From: CAZGSN01 sp964371655
Lineage (GTDB): Bacteria > Desulfobacterota > Binatia > HRBIN30
Direction: 5' to 3'
DNA: 64,000 bases
NCBI GenBank assembly: GCA_964371655.1
Contig: CAYJOD010000009.1
Span: 62,001 to 126,000 of the forward strand
In this document: piece after piece, positions 15,068 through 23,889 of the stretch
How the letters are laid out: each line of letters begins with the position of its first letter
How positions within the stretch are numbered: position 1 is the stretch's first letter
Notes under the pieces: model-generated
What the model was told of the DNA's origin: nothing
Database searches by the model: none
The model's input: the letters and a program-made list of their open reading frames with translations, nothing else
Translations under genes and position numbers: made by a program

Positions 15068-16717
15068 ATGCCCTTCACACTCGCAGATCTCAACGAAGCA
15101 ATCGCCGATGCCATCCCCGATCGCGAGGCGATCGTATCTGCCGCGCGCCGCCTCACCTGGCGCGAATTCCAGATGCGGACGCGGCGCTTGGCCAACCTGC
15201 TCACCGGTTCGGGCCTCGGCTGTCATCGTGAGCGTAGCGAGCTGCAGCCCTGGGAGTCCGGGCACGACCATCTGGCGCTCTATCTTTACAACGGCCACGA
15301 GTACTTGGAAGGCATGGTCGGCGCCTCGAAGGCGCGTTTGACCGCGTTCAACGTCAACTACCGCTACGTCGATGATGAGCTCCTCTACCTGTTCAAAGAC
15401 GCCAAGGCGCGCGCGGTCATCTACCACGCCAGTTTCGCACCACGCTTGGCGCGCATCCTGCCGCAGCTGCCGCCGATGACGCTTCTGCTGCAAGTCGACG
15501 ACGGCAGCGGCGAGCCGTTGCTCGCGGGCGCACGCGATTACGAAGAAGCGCTGGCGGCTTGCGGCGAGTCGCGACCGGACATTCGCACCAGCGACGACGA
15601 TCTGTACATGCTCTACACCGGCGGAACGACCGGAATGCCCAAGGGTGTGTTATGGCGGCAGGCCGACGTCTTCTACGCCGCGATGGGCGGGTGCCTGCCC
15701 GGGGGAGAGCCGGTGGCAAGCATCGACGAGCTGCTGCAGCGCGTTCCCTACGGCGAGATGCTGCGCCTGTTACCGGCGCCACCCTTCATGCACGGCGCCG
15801 CCCACTGGACCGCCTTCATCACCTTGCACCAAGGCGGTACCGTGGTGCTACCGGACAACGTACGCAAGTTCGACGCCGACGACATCTGCAGCACCCTCGC
15901 CCGTGAGCGCGTCTTCATGCTCTCGATCGTCGGCGACGCGTTCGCCCGGCCGCTGCTCGAGCAGATGCGACGCACGTCGTATGACCTCTCGAATCTACGC
16001 GTGATCGGCTCCGGCGGCGCCATCCTATCATCCGAGCTGAAACGAGCCCTGGTCGAGCTACTTCCCAACGTGATCGTCGTCGACGGATTCGGTTCCTCGG
16101 AAACCGGCGCGCAGGGGTCGAGCACCATGAGCGCCGGATCCGAAACCGCGGCCGTGTTCAAGATGGACAAGCATACCGTCGTGCTCGACGAGGCGCTGGA
16201 GCGGCGCCTGGTGCCTGGTGAGGATGACCTCGGCTGGTTGGCGCGCAGCGGCCACATTCCGCTCGGCTATCACGGCGATGAAGCGAAGACGAAGCGCACC
16301 TACCGCCGCGTCGGCGACACGCGTTACGCCATACCCGGGGATCGCGCCCGGCTCGACGTCGACGGCTCGATCATCGTGCTCGGGCGCGATTCCGGTTGCA
16401 TCAATACCGGCGGCGAGAAGGTCTTCGCCGAAGAGGTTGAGATTGCGCTCAAACACCATCCGGCGGTGCAGGATGTCCTTGTCATCGGCACACCCAATGA
16501 GCGCTTCGGTCAACAAGTGACCGCCGTGGTCGCGTTGAATCCGGGGATGCGTGCCAGCGACGACGATCTGCGCGAGACTGCGGCGCAGGATCTATCACGT
16601 TACAAGCTGCCACGCGCGTTCGTGTTCGTCGACAGCGTCGTGCGCGCTCCCACCGGCAAACCTGATTATCGTTGGGCGAAGGAAACGGCGATCGCGGCCC
16701 TCGCCGCGACAATTTGA
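15068..16717 (+). CDS. AMP-dependent acyl-CoA synthetase/ligase
   Basis: 549 aa from the ATG at 15068, with AAGGA 8 nt upstream (earlier in-frame codons lie in repeat sequence). ANL-superfamily motifs: YTGGTTGMPKGV (A3, about 182), LLPAPPFMHGAA, VDGFGSSETG (A5), the GDRARLDVDG region with LGRDSGCINTGGEKVFAEEVE (A7/A8), and KLPRAFVFVDSVVRAPTGKPDYRWAK with the catalytic Lys near the C-terminus. Activates a carboxylate as acyl-AMP and then acyl-CoA. It resembles mycobacterial FadD/PRK07798-type enzymes. Residues about 52-65 are an in-frame insertion derived from a dispersed repeat (see separate entry). Confidence 0.9.
   Translation: MPFTLADLNEAIADAIPDREAIVSAARRLTWREFQMRTRRLANLLTGSGLGCHRERSELQPWESGHDHLALYLYNGHEYLEGMVGASKARLTAFNVNYRYVDDELLYLFKDAKARAVIYHASFAPRLARILPQLPPMTLLLQVDDGSGEPLLAGARDYEEALAACGESRPDIRTSDDDLYMLYTGGTTGMPKGVLWRQADVFYAAMGGCLPGGEPVASIDELLQRVPYGEMLRLLPAPPFMHGAAHWTAFITLHQGGTVVLPDNVRKFDADDICSTLARERVFMLSIVGDAFARPLLEQMRRTSYDLSNLRVIGSGGAILSSELKRALVELLPNVIVVDGFGSSETGAQGSSTMSAGSETAAVFKMDKHTVVLDEALERRLVPGEDDLGWLARSGHIPLGYHGDEAKTKRTYRRVGDTRYAIPGDRARLDVDGSIIVLGRDSGCINTGGEKVFAEEVEIALKHHPAVQDVLVIGTPNERFGQQVTAVVALNPGMRASDDDLRETAAQDLSRYKLPRAFVFVDSVVRAPTGKPDYRWAKETAIAALAATI
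15221..15262 (+). repeat. Dispersed-repeat-like insert inside the acyl-CoA synthetase
   Basis: TGTCATCGTGAGCGTAGCGA (15221-15240) resembles the TGTCATxGCGAGCGxAGCGAAGC repeats common in environmental genomes. It adds about 14 residues (CHRERSELQPWESG) between GSGLG and HDHLALYLYNGHEY, where relatives usually have only PGD. The insert keeps the frame and falls in a surface loop. Confidence 0.5.
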
Positions 16718-16771
16718 TCTTCCCGACGTTGTAACTGCCAGATATACCCAGAGCCCGAGGAGGACTTTCGC

Positions 16772-17485
16772 ATGGGCCACCACCCGGTGATCAAAGCTAC
16801 TGCTGTCGTTCTGTGCCTATCCCTGGCGGGATGCGCCGCCATGGAGCGCAATCCACGTGCGGCCAAGGGTGCCGGGATTGGTGCCGTCGGCGGTGCCGCC
16901 ACCGGGGCGGCTCTTGGTGGCATACTCGGTGGTGGCAAGGGTGCCGGCAAAGGTGCCGCCATCGGCGCCGTCGTCGGCCTGATCGGCGGCGGGCTCGTCG
17001 GCAGCTACCTCGACAAGCAGGCGGACGAGATGCAGGCGGTGCTCGAACGCCAGGACCGCCTGGAGCGGCGGCAGGATAGCCTTCAGGTCTCGATGTCTTC
17101 CGACGTCATGTTCAGCTCGGGCAGTGCGCAGCTCTTTCCCGGCGGACTCGACAAGCTGCGTCAGTTTGCCGGCGTCCTCAACCGCTATCCACGCACGGAG
17201 ATTGAAGTGACCGGTCACACCGACAGCCGCGGCGACGAGGCGTCGAATCTGGACCTTTCCAGGCGCCGCGCGCAAGCCGTCGCCGACGAGCTCATTGCCA
17301 ACGGCGTGAGCCGCTCGCGCTTCAGCGTGCGTGGCGTCGGCGAGTCGTCTCCCGTGAATAGCAACGACACGCCCGAGGGGCGCATGCAGAATCGTCGCGT
17401 CGAGATCGCCGTGAATCCCGACAACGGGCTGCGCAACGAGGACGCGCGCGGCGATGGCGGTGGCGGCTACCAGGAACCCAGATAG
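16772..17485 (+). CDS. OmpA-family lipoprotein with glycine-zipper domain
   Basis: 237 aa, ATG at 16772 preceded by GAGGAGGA. Lipoprotein signal peptide with a clear lipobox LAGC (Cys about 21). Residues about 33-80 form a glycine-zipper membrane segment (GAGIGAVGGAATGAALGGILG ... GLIGGGLVGSYLD). The C-terminal OmpA domain (about 105-220) binds peptidoglycan: VMFSSGSAQLFPGG, VTGHTDSRGDEASNLDLSRRRA, VRGVGES, NRRVEI. This is the YiaD/Pal-like class that links the outer membrane to the cell wall. Monocistronic after the synthetase gene. Confidence 0.9.
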   Translation: MGHHPVIKATAVVLCLSLAGCAAMERNPRAAKGAGIGAVGGAATGAALGGILGGGKGAGKGAAIGAVVGLIGGGLVGSYLDKQADEMQAVLERQDRLERRQDSLQVSMSSDVMFSSGSAQLFPGGLDKLRQFAGVLNRYPRTEIEVTGHTDSRGDEASNLDLSRRRAQAVADELIANGVSRSRFSVRGVGESSPVNSNDTPEGRMQNRRVEIAVNPDNGLRNEDARGDGGGGYQEPR

Positions 17486-17595
17486 AGAGCCTGCGGCGAG
17501 CCTGGCCTAGTGTGGTGAGCTGCAAGGTCGAAGAATCGATCAAGTCAATTGCCGTGCAAAGCCGGGTGAGGGCTCTTCAGTCGGCTGGAAAATAA

Positions 17596-17616
17596 GGCCG
17601 GCGCAGCCGGCCCTAC
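17596..17616. repeat. Solo REP-like hairpin with CTAC foot
   Basis: GGCCGGC-GCA-GCCGGCC (17596-17612) followed by CTAC (17613-17616). Reverse-complemented this is GTAG plus a 7-bp hairpin, the same plan as the paired elements at 1091, 32142, 36161, 52142 and 55446, but unpaired. It could also act as a transcription barrier between the convergent OmpA and YhbY genes. Confidence 0.55.
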
Positions 17617-17700
17617 TGAGGACTCAGACCTTAGGCCGCACGTTGAAGATGCGCGCCGCCGCAAGCTTTCACAGCGGCGACCACAGCAAGCTTTACGCGA

Positions 17701-17979
17701 TCACTGCGGAGGACGCGGGCGATAGAGAATGACGGTGTGGCCAACCAACCCGCACAGAGCGGCACTGGTCGCGTCGGCTAACGTCTGAGCCATGGCGCGC
17801 TTGTCTTGCGGCTGACGCATCTGCACCTTGACCAGCTCATGATCTTGCAGGGCCTGGTCGACAGCCTGGACGAGAGCTTCAGTAATTCCCGATTGACCGA
17901 TCTGAACGATCGCCTTCTTCGGATGTGCCCTGGCGCGCAGCTCTTTGCGTTGGCGCCCGGAGAGAGAGAGAGCAGGCAT
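17701..17979 (-). CDS. yhbY: YhbY/CRS1-type RNA-binding protein
   Basis: 92 aa from the ATG at 17977-17979. Whole-length CRM domain: LSGRQRKELRARAHPKKAIVQIGQSGITEALVQAVDQAL, ELVKVQM, and the C-terminal HTVILYRP strand. The conserved loop normally reads GxxG in KIGKxGLT; here it is QIGQSGIT, within family variation. YhbY binds the pre-50S ribosome and aids assembly. No Shine-Dalgarno is obvious. Intergenic repeats lie on both sides. Confidence 0.85.
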   Translation of the reverse strand: MPALSLSGRQRKELRARAHPKKAIVQIGQSGITEALVQAVDQALQDHELVKVQMRQPQDKRAMAQTLADATSAALCGLVGHTVILYRPRPPQ

Positions 17980-18966
17980 GGCGGCGCAGTGTGGAATAAG
18001 CGGCGTCCGCGCGCAAGGGTCAACCGCGGCCACGCTCTGGCGAGCGCGGCTAGCCCCGATTTCTCACCAAGACTTCACCGCAGAGACGCAAAGGCGCGGA
18101 GAAGAAGATGCTCTGAGCCTGAACACCTCAGCGCGAGCTGACGCCCGCAATCCCCCTCGCAGGTGTTTGGAAGCACCCCCTCGCCCGCATCACTGCGGGA
18201 GAGGGCGGGGGTGAGGGATCCACTTCCCCGACGCGGAGCTCCACCACACGTCCGCCGCAGGGCTCCGGAGTGCGGGCCCATCCCCGCCGCCACCTCGGTT
18301 CCCTCACCCTAACCCTCCCGCAAGTAATGCGGGGAGCTGGCTTTGCGCTGTAACTCGAAGATCTTCGCGCGCCGACAAGGTCTTGAAGGTTAGTAGTTCA
18401 ATTGCTGACTATTGCAAAAGAAATAGAAGATGAACCACAGAGACACAGAGGCCACAGAGAAGCGACTGAGTGTTCAAGCACAGTTATTGACCCCCATTTC
18501 TCCGGGTTCTTTCTCGGTGTCCTCTGTGCCTCTGTGGTTGGTCCTCTTCGTCCGTTCCGCGTTCTGGTGTCTATTACTTATGCAACGCTCAATAGAACCG
18601 CGGATGAACACGGATGGACACGGATTCGGAAGGGAAACACCTCGTTTCGAAGCGTATCGATTCTATCCGGGCGAATTCATCGCCTGACTCCCCTCATGTC
18701 TGGTTTCTGGCTGATCCTATCCGCGTTCATCAGCGTCCATCCGTGCTTCCGACTGAGTTGTTCGGGCTGAGAACAATTGCACATCCCCCGAAACGGTAGA
18801 GTGCACGGAATCGATCCGGCCAAAATCATGATTTCTTCCAACAATGTGTTCTCTGCGTCTCGGCGTCTCTGCGGTGAGAAATCTAGGCTACGGCGCCGCA
18901 CTCTCCTTCTTGCCCGCCCGCTGCGATCAGGTTAGCAAGGCGGCTCATATTCAGCGCCCATCCCCT
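17980..18966. repeat. Repeat-rich intergenic region
   Basis: About 1 kb without a supported gene. It holds: TTCACCGCAGAGACGCAAAG (18067-18087) and a partly complementary GTTCTCTGCGTCTCGGCGTC (18844-18865); a CCCTCGCCCGCATCACTGCGGGAGAGGG hairpin block (18177-18205) with a partial mirror at 18300-18335; and ACCACAGAGACACAGAGGCC (18430-18450), mirrored by TCCTCTGTGCCTCTGTGGT (18520-18538). Open frames through it are translations of these repeats. Confidence 0.7.
18592..18771. repeat. About 180-bp dispersed element with internal inverted ends, copy 1
   Basis: Begins with CCGCGGATGAACACGGATGG and ends with the loosely complementary CCGCGTTCATCAGCGTCCATCCGTG and then TTCGGGCTGA. An inverted copy over its full length, with scattered mismatches, is at 55231-55407. 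A shorter relative (CACGGATTGCACGGATGCGG ... CCGTGCCATCCGTGGTTC) is at 28895-28975. Confidence 0.75.
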
Positions 18967-21900
18967 ATGTCGGAACCAACACCCGAGACCCAAGCCCGCG
19001 CTCATTCCGCAGCCGTGGCGGTGGCGATTTCCATCGTGGTCGTCGTCTCCGCATTCGCATTGCTGGCGACCGTCGGAGCACATCAGGCGGCACGACAACA
19101 GCGTGTGCTGGGATTCCTCGACCCTCTGATCGAGCTGATCCGCAACGTCGGCAAGGGCATCATGAAGGAGAGCTTCGAGCGCGGCACCGAGCTCATTCGG
19201 ATCGTCGCCGGCACGATCGCGATCGCCGTGCTCGCCGCCCTCGTCACGCGGCGCCTGCGCGCGTGGCCGTTGCTGTTGCTCGGGATCAGCATCAGCCTGG
19301 CAACCTGGGGTCAGTTCGAGCTCGTACGAACACAGGCCTGGACGGGTGGCCTGCTGTACGCGGCAGCCCTGATCAGCGCTCTGGGGTTCGGCATCATCTG
19401 TCCGTCTCCCGCGCTGGCACAACAAACGCCATTACCCCGGTTCACGCGTCTCGATGCCATCTGCATAGCCGTGCTGTCCGTGCTCGGCATCATCTTCCGT
19501 CTCTACGCGCTGCCCGAGCTTCCCAGCGTGTTCAACGGCGAGATGATCGTTTCGATGTTGGCGAGCCGCACCTTCGACGGCTTGCGCTGGTACCTCCCGG
19601 GCGGCGTGCTCTCCAACAGCACCGGGTTGATGCACCTGCTGCCACAGATGTTCTTCTACAACCTCTACGGCACGACGGTGTACTCGCTGCGGCTGGCAGC
19701 CGTTCTCTACGGCGTGCTCGCCCTGCCCCTCTTCTACTGGCTGGTGCAACGCCTCGGCGGCACCGTTGCGGCGATCATCGCCACCGTGCTGCTGGTCTCG
19801 GCACCGGAGCAGCTCTACTGGTCGCGTATCGAGAGCACCAACTTCGCTCCCCTACCCGTCCTCGGCCTGATCTCGGCGCATCTCGGCCTCGCCATGATCG
19901 AACGCGTGAGCTTCGCGCGCGTCGCCGCGGCGGCGCTGTGGATGCCGTTCGGCCGCTATTTCTACACCGCCGGCGCGGCGATGGTCTTCTACCCCTGGCT
20001 GCAGTACACGCACGCCGCAGTCTTCGTGCGTCGCGCCTGGCGCAAGCTCTGGTACGTGGTGCCCCTGCTCGCCATCGGCACGGTGCTGTGGGCCGGAGCC
20101 ATCTCGGCGGTCGTGTGGCTGGTCCAAGGGGGCAAGTTCACGATCACCAACCCGGCGCAGCACGGCGAGCTCATCCTGCGCGGCGCCGGCGAATACTCGG
20201 GCCTCAGCACGGTGCAGCTGATTGTCCTGCAGGCCCAGTCGAGCTGGCACAATCTCGAAACCATCGTGCAGAGCATCTGCTACGCCGGCGGCCTTTCCGA
20301 GTGGTACCAGAGAGCGATCGTCATCGGCGGCGTCACGTTGATGGTGCCTGGCGTCGTAGTCTTGATCGCCGTGAGCCTCGCCTACCTACTCGGGCAGATT
20401 CAGCGCCCGCGCGCCTTTGCCGTCCTGGTGTGGATTGGCATCGGCCTGCTGCCGGCGGTGCTCAGCCTGCAGCCGACCGATCGCCGCTTCCTGCTGATCT
20501 TTCCGGCGCTGTACATCGCCGTCGGCTTGAGCCTCCAAGGCTTCATCCAAATGAGCGCGGAGCGCGGCGGCAAGCTCGCCGCGGCCATCGTTGCAGCGCT
20601 GCTCGCTACATCCGTCGCCACGGTGTCCGTCGCCTGCTTGGCGTCGCACTTCCTCCTGCGCATCCAACACACCGGGATCGAGGACCTGCTCGAGTTCAGC
20701 AAACCGATCTTCCAAGACAGCGACGCGATCTTCTTCGATACCGACAGCTCTTGGGCGTTGGTCTTCGGCTTCGGCAACGCCGAACAATTTCTGCACAGGC
20801 CGCCGTGTTACCGCAGCGTCCGGGTTGGCGAGTGGCTGCAGATCTCCCTCGATCCACCCTGCGAGTACCAAGAGGCGACCTACAAGGCCTTGCTCTCACC
20901 AGCGCGCATCGACGCCGCACGCCGCAACTACAACCCACAGCGGATCACGTTCATCGTCGACATGTACACGCCGAGTCAGGCGGCGGTGGACATGCTGCGC
21001 GGCTTGTTCCCGCACGCCGTCGAGCGCAGCAACGACGGGCGCGAAACCCCGCACTTCATCGCCCTCACCTTCAGCAAAGCGGATATCGATGCGTTGCGTA
21101 CGCCGGAGCTACTGCTGAGCCCGGACACGACGGGCGCCGAGTCTCTGGAAACAACGCTGCTCGCCGGCACCACGGTGAAGCACGCCGCATCGACTGCCCT
21201 CCAAGGCGAGGCAGCTGTCGTTCGCGGCGGTCTCTATCTCAAGAAGACCGGTTGGTACGAGCTCGGCGTGACCCCAGCGTGCACCGGTGCGACTCTCGTC
21301 GTCGATGGCCGTAACGGAGGCGAGGCCGGAGCGGCCATGCCGATGCTCGCCGGTGTTCACCCCTTCGCTCTGCAGATCGCCTCGTTCCGTGATTGTCCGG
21401 CAGGGCTCTCCATCGAGGCCCGCCCGACAGCTCAGGGCGATGCCACCGATATCCTTGTCCCGCCGCTGCTTGCGCCGTGGGCGCTGAAGGTCGCGGGTGC
21501 CGTCGCGCCACCCATGCAGACCTATCCCGGGTACGGTGCCGCGCAACGGTTTGCAGACTTACCCTCTGCCGTGATCGTCGACTTCGGCGTCGATGACCAC
21601 GACGAGTTGATCGCCGTGACGCAGAGCAACGCAGTGCTGCGCGGCCACCGCTTTGCGCAGACGGGGGTGGAACTGGCATCGTGGCCGATCGAGATTCCCC
21701 CGTATCTGCCGCTCTGGGGGCTTGCAATTGCCGCGAACGGGACCTCGTACGTCGTCGCCGGTCAATCGGTCTACATCTACGATCGCGACGGCAAACCGTT
21801 GAGCAATTGGCAGGGTGCTCCGGTCTACTCCTCGGAACTGGTGCAGCTTGCGAACGGACTCGTGCTCGCTGCCGTACCGCAGGAAAGCTCCGTCCACATC

Positions 21901-22344
21901 CTGAATCCCGACGGCAGCATCAAAGAGAAATGGAACATGTTCAAAGGTGGAACCGGCGGCTTCTCGTATCCTTTGTCGGTCGCCACCGACAACGCCGGTA
22001 CCATTGCGGTGCTGCAAGCCGAGAACGAAGTCCTGCTCTTCCGTACCCCGGTGGACTCGTTTCAGCCGCAGCTCATCCGTTCGTTTCACGTCAACTATTT
22101 CGAGCCGCCCAATCCACGCCGCGTCGCCTTCGACGGACCGGACCGACTCCTGTTCTCCGACCCGGTGGCCGGCACGCCCCTGGTCTACAACCGCAACGGC
22201 GTGCGCATGCTGGCGACGGGGGCGCAGAATGATCTGAGCACGCGCGGGTTCCAGGCACCGCTACGCATGCGCACCACCAACGATTACGTTTACGTCCTCG
22301 ACGGGCAGCGCCGTCTGTGGCAGCTACCGCGACTGCCCGAGTAG
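18967..22344 (+). CDS. Large membrane glycosyltransferase (PMT/GT39-like) with C-terminal propeller-like domain
   Basis: 1125 aa from the ATG at 18967 (upstream codons are repeat-derived; no clear Shine-Dalgarno). About residues 15-560 are a polytopic GT-C membrane domain with many hydrophobic segments (AVAVAISIVVVVSAFALLA, IVAGTIAIAVLAALV, LLGISISLATWGQFEL, AIIATVLLVSAPE). The first large loop FNGEMIVSMLASR is where GT39/ArnT-type enzymes carry the acidic catalytic motif. Residues about 860-1125 form repeats of the NHL/PQQ-propeller type (LYDRDGKPLSNWQG-like, ILNPDGSIKEKWN). GT-C enzymes move a sugar from a polyprenyl-phosphate donor to a periplasmic acceptor. Acceptor unknown. Monocistronic. 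Confidence 0.7.
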   Translation: MSEPTPETQARAHSAAVAVAISIVVVVSAFALLATVGAHQAARQQRVLGFLDPLIELIRNVGKGIMKESFERGTELIRIVAGTIAIAVLAALVTRRLRAWPLLLLGISISLATWGQFELVRTQAWTGGLLYAAALISALGFGIICPSPALAQQTPLPRFTRLDAICIAVLSVLGIIFRLYALPELPSVFNGEMIVSMLASRTFDGLRWYLPGGVLSNSTGLMHLLPQMFFYNLYGTTVYSLRLAAVLYGVLALPLFYWLVQRLGGTVAAIIATVLLVSAPEQLYWSRIESTNFAPLPVLGLISAHLGLAMIERVSFARVAAAALWMPFGRYFYTAGAAMVFYPWLQYTHAAVFVRRAWRKLWYVVPLLAIGTVLWAGAISAVVWLVQGGKFTITNPAQHGELILRGAGEYSGLSTVQLIVLQAQSSWHNLETIVQSICYAGGLSEWYQRAIVIGGVTLMVPGVVVLIAVSLAYLLGQIQRPRAFAVLVWIGIGLLPAVLSLQPTDRRFLLIFPALYIAVGLSLQGFIQMSAERGGKLAAAIVAALLATSVATVSVACLASHFLLRIQHTGIEDLLEFSKPIFQDSDAIFFDTDSSWALVFGFGNAEQFLHRPPCYRSVRVGEWLQISLDPPCEYQEATYKALLSPARIDAARRNYNPQRITFIVDMYTPSQAAVDMLRGLFPHAVERSNDGRETPHFIALTFSKADIDALRTPELLLSPDTTGAESLETTLLAGTTVKHAASTALQGEAAVVRGGLYLKKTGWYELGVTPACTGATLVVDGRNGGEAGAAMPMLAGVHPFALQIASFRDCPAGLSIEARPTAQGDATDILVPPLLAPWALKVAGAVAPPMQTYPGYGAAQRFADLPSAVIVDFGVDDHDELIAVTQSNAVLRGHRFAQTGVELASWPIEIPPYLPLWGLAIAANGTSYVVAGQSVYIYDRDGKPLSNWQGAPVYSSELVQLANGLVLAAVPQESSVHILNPDGSIKEKWNMFKGGTGGFSYPLSVATDNAGTIAVLQAENEVLLFRTPVDSFQPQLIRSFHVNYFEPPNPRRVAFDGPDRLLFSDPVAGTPLVYNRNGVRMLATGAQNDLSTRGFQAPLRMRTTNDYVYVLDGQRRLWQLPRLPE

Positions 22345-22759
22345 CGCCGGCGGGACTGGTGCACACGCCTGCCGGGTCGGCCGCAAATCGCGCCAGCTGA
22401 GAATATCGACCGGAGCCGCGACCGTGAGGGAGCGGTGCTGAAGCTGTACCGAAGGCCTGCGCGACATAGCGACGATTCGGGCCGATATCGCGAAGTATCC
22501 CACGTAGCGAGAATCGCGAGCAAGAATGGAGCAAATTGTCGCTACGTGCCCGAGATTCCCAGGTTGAGTCCGGGCGGGGCGCAAGCCCGCCACCATCCCA
22601 CAATCGAACGATCGTCTCGGTGGGAACGAATCCGAGTGTCAACATTCCGAACCTGCCCCCGAGTACCCGTTGGAGGTTGTAGTGCAGCGGCCGAGTTAAC
22701 CTGGAGCGCGAGGATACTCCCGCATCCACACGGGCAAGCCAATGCACCTACAACTCGAT
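22345..22759. other. Intergenic region with several dispersed repeats
   Basis: Contains a copy of the 25-bp repeat (22413-22437), a TAGCGACGATTCGG ... AATTGTCGCTACGTG tract (22466-22555) related to 11854-11930, and a GGCGGGGCGCAAGCCCGCC hairpin (22575-22593). I see no gene or promoter I would defend. Confidence 0.55.
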
Positions 22760-23236
22760 TCAGTTCAGCCCCCATACGTTGTCTCTACTGTGTATCGTCA
22801 GTGGCCTCCGACAGAACGCTCCACATCGAAGGTCGTCGATCTCCTTCCAGTCGTGATCCTGTCCGCCAAGCTTGTAAATGAAAACTCCAAGCCATGTGAT
22901 GCCGCACTTTTTGCAGAAGCGGAACTTCAAGCGTGACCTGAGCCGTGACTCGCTATCTCTCTTCCGCGCGAGCCGCGTATGTATGTCGATCGCATCCTGT
23001 AACCGATCAGATCGAAACGCCTCTCGAACCTGCTCAACTTGCTGTGCAAAGGCCTCGGGCTCCTTGCTAAATCGTGTGTGTCTGCCTGCTCTTGGCAGCC
23101 GAACAGTATGTACAAAATACGTCCACAGGAGCCCCCGACTTCCGGCTCTACGCCCGAGCTCGGTAATCGTACGCGTAGACCTTCGCCTTCGATACCCAAC
23201 ATTCGGTGACTTCTCTTGGTCCCCGCCCCGGCCGCG
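22760..23236 (-). pseudogene. Start-less open frame with a four-Cys zinc-ribbon-like C-terminus
   Basis: Reading the minus strand, a frame is open for about 158 codons between an in-frame TGA (23237-23239) and its TGA stop at 22760-22762. It has no ATG or GTG in the N-terminal half. The translation looks protein-like: an amphipathic stretch EPEAFAQQVEQVREAFRS, DRLQDAIDIHTRLARKR, then KFRFCKKCGITWLGVFIYKLG and a second pair in RCGAFC. CxxC plus CxxxC suggests a zinc ribbon. Either the start was lost (5' truncation near the Phd-like gene, which ends at 23237) or a rare start codon is used. Family not recognised. Confidence 0.4.
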
Positions 23237-23572
23237 TCAGCGAACGCGGCGACGGCGTGACGTCGCCTGCGTAGGTCGAGTGGGCTTCGCGCCGCGATCG
23301 GGCGCGGCGGCTGGCTCAGCCGTTCCCTCGACGTCGAGATCCTCCAGCCGCACACCACGCCCCGCGCGCAGGCTAGCGCGAGCTGTGGCGATGCGACTCA
23401 AGAACCGCGGATCGTTTTCGAGACGGTAGTCGAACCAATCATCCTCGGACTCGAAGCCGATGAGAAGACCAGCCGCCTTACCGTGGCGGGTGATCACGAT
23501 CTCCTCCTTCGCCGCTTGGCGGAGATATCGGGAAAGATCATCCTTCACATCGGATAATGCCACTTCCTTCAT
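23237..23572 (-). CDS. Phd/YefM-like antitoxin
   Basis: 111 aa. The ATG (23572-23570) shares its A with the TAA of the upstream toxin gene (TAATG), with GGAGAG upstream. N-terminal Phd/YefM fold: KEVALSDVKDDLSRYLRQAAKEEIVITRHGKAAGLLIGF, where DVKDDLSRYL and the ITRHGKxxGLLI strand are characteristic and mediate dimerisation and DNA binding. The region after about 75 (ARASLRAGRGVRLEDL) is the toxin-wrapping segment. An extra basic, Pro/Ala-rich tail (TRPTQATSRRRR) is unusual. Neutralises the toxin and co-represses the operon. Confidence 0.85.
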   Translation of the reverse strand: MKEVALSDVKDDLSRYLRQAAKEEIVITRHGKAAGLLIGFESEDDWFDYRLENDPRFLSRIATARASLRAGRGVRLEDLDVEGTAEPAAAPDRGAKPTRPTQATSRRRRVR

Positions 23573-23889
23573 TACGTGTTCTCTCCTTGCCCTTCGCCGC
23601 TCTGCTCGCCATGGCGCGCGAGCCACGCCGCGGCTTCGGACTTCGTCACGATCGCAAGTACCTCGACGGCCGCGTCGGTCACGTCGTAGAAGACCCGAAC
23701 GTCCTCCACCCGCAGGCGATACTGGGGTCGCCGCATACCCCGGAGGCGTTTGATCCGACTCTTACTGATCTTCGTGGGCTCGTGCCGCAGCCATCGCTCC
23801 ATTGCATCTCGTACCGCTGCTCGCCAGCGGGCTTTGAGCGCCGTGAAATCGGCCTTCGCCTCGGGGGCCAGAATGATCTCTCGACGCAT
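23572..23889 (-). CDS. RelE/ParE-type toxin
   Basis: 105 aa, ATG at 23887-23889. RelE fold: REIILAPEAKADFTALKARWRAAVRDAMERWL (two N-terminal helices), RIKRLRGMRRPQYRLRVEDVRVFYDV (the strand pair with Arg residues used by RelE-family ribonucleases), and VEVLAIVTKSEAAAWL. Members cleave mRNA on the ribosome or poison gyrase; which applies cannot be told. The toxin gene precedes the antitoxin, the reverse of classical relBE. Its start codon lies inside a palindrome (see operator). Confidence 0.85.
   Translation of the reverse strand: MRREIILAPEAKADFTALKARWRAAVRDAMERWLRHEPTKISKSRIKRLRGMRRPQYRLRVEDVRVFYDVTDAAVEVLAIVTKSEAAAWLARHGEQSGEGQGENT

Noticed and set aside
18402..18799. Plus-strand open frames with TDGHG and GEFIA-type sequences
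   Set aside because: Translations of the dispersed ATGAACACGGATGG and ACCACAGAGACACAGAG repeats; the same frames appear in many unrelated genomes as spurious genes.
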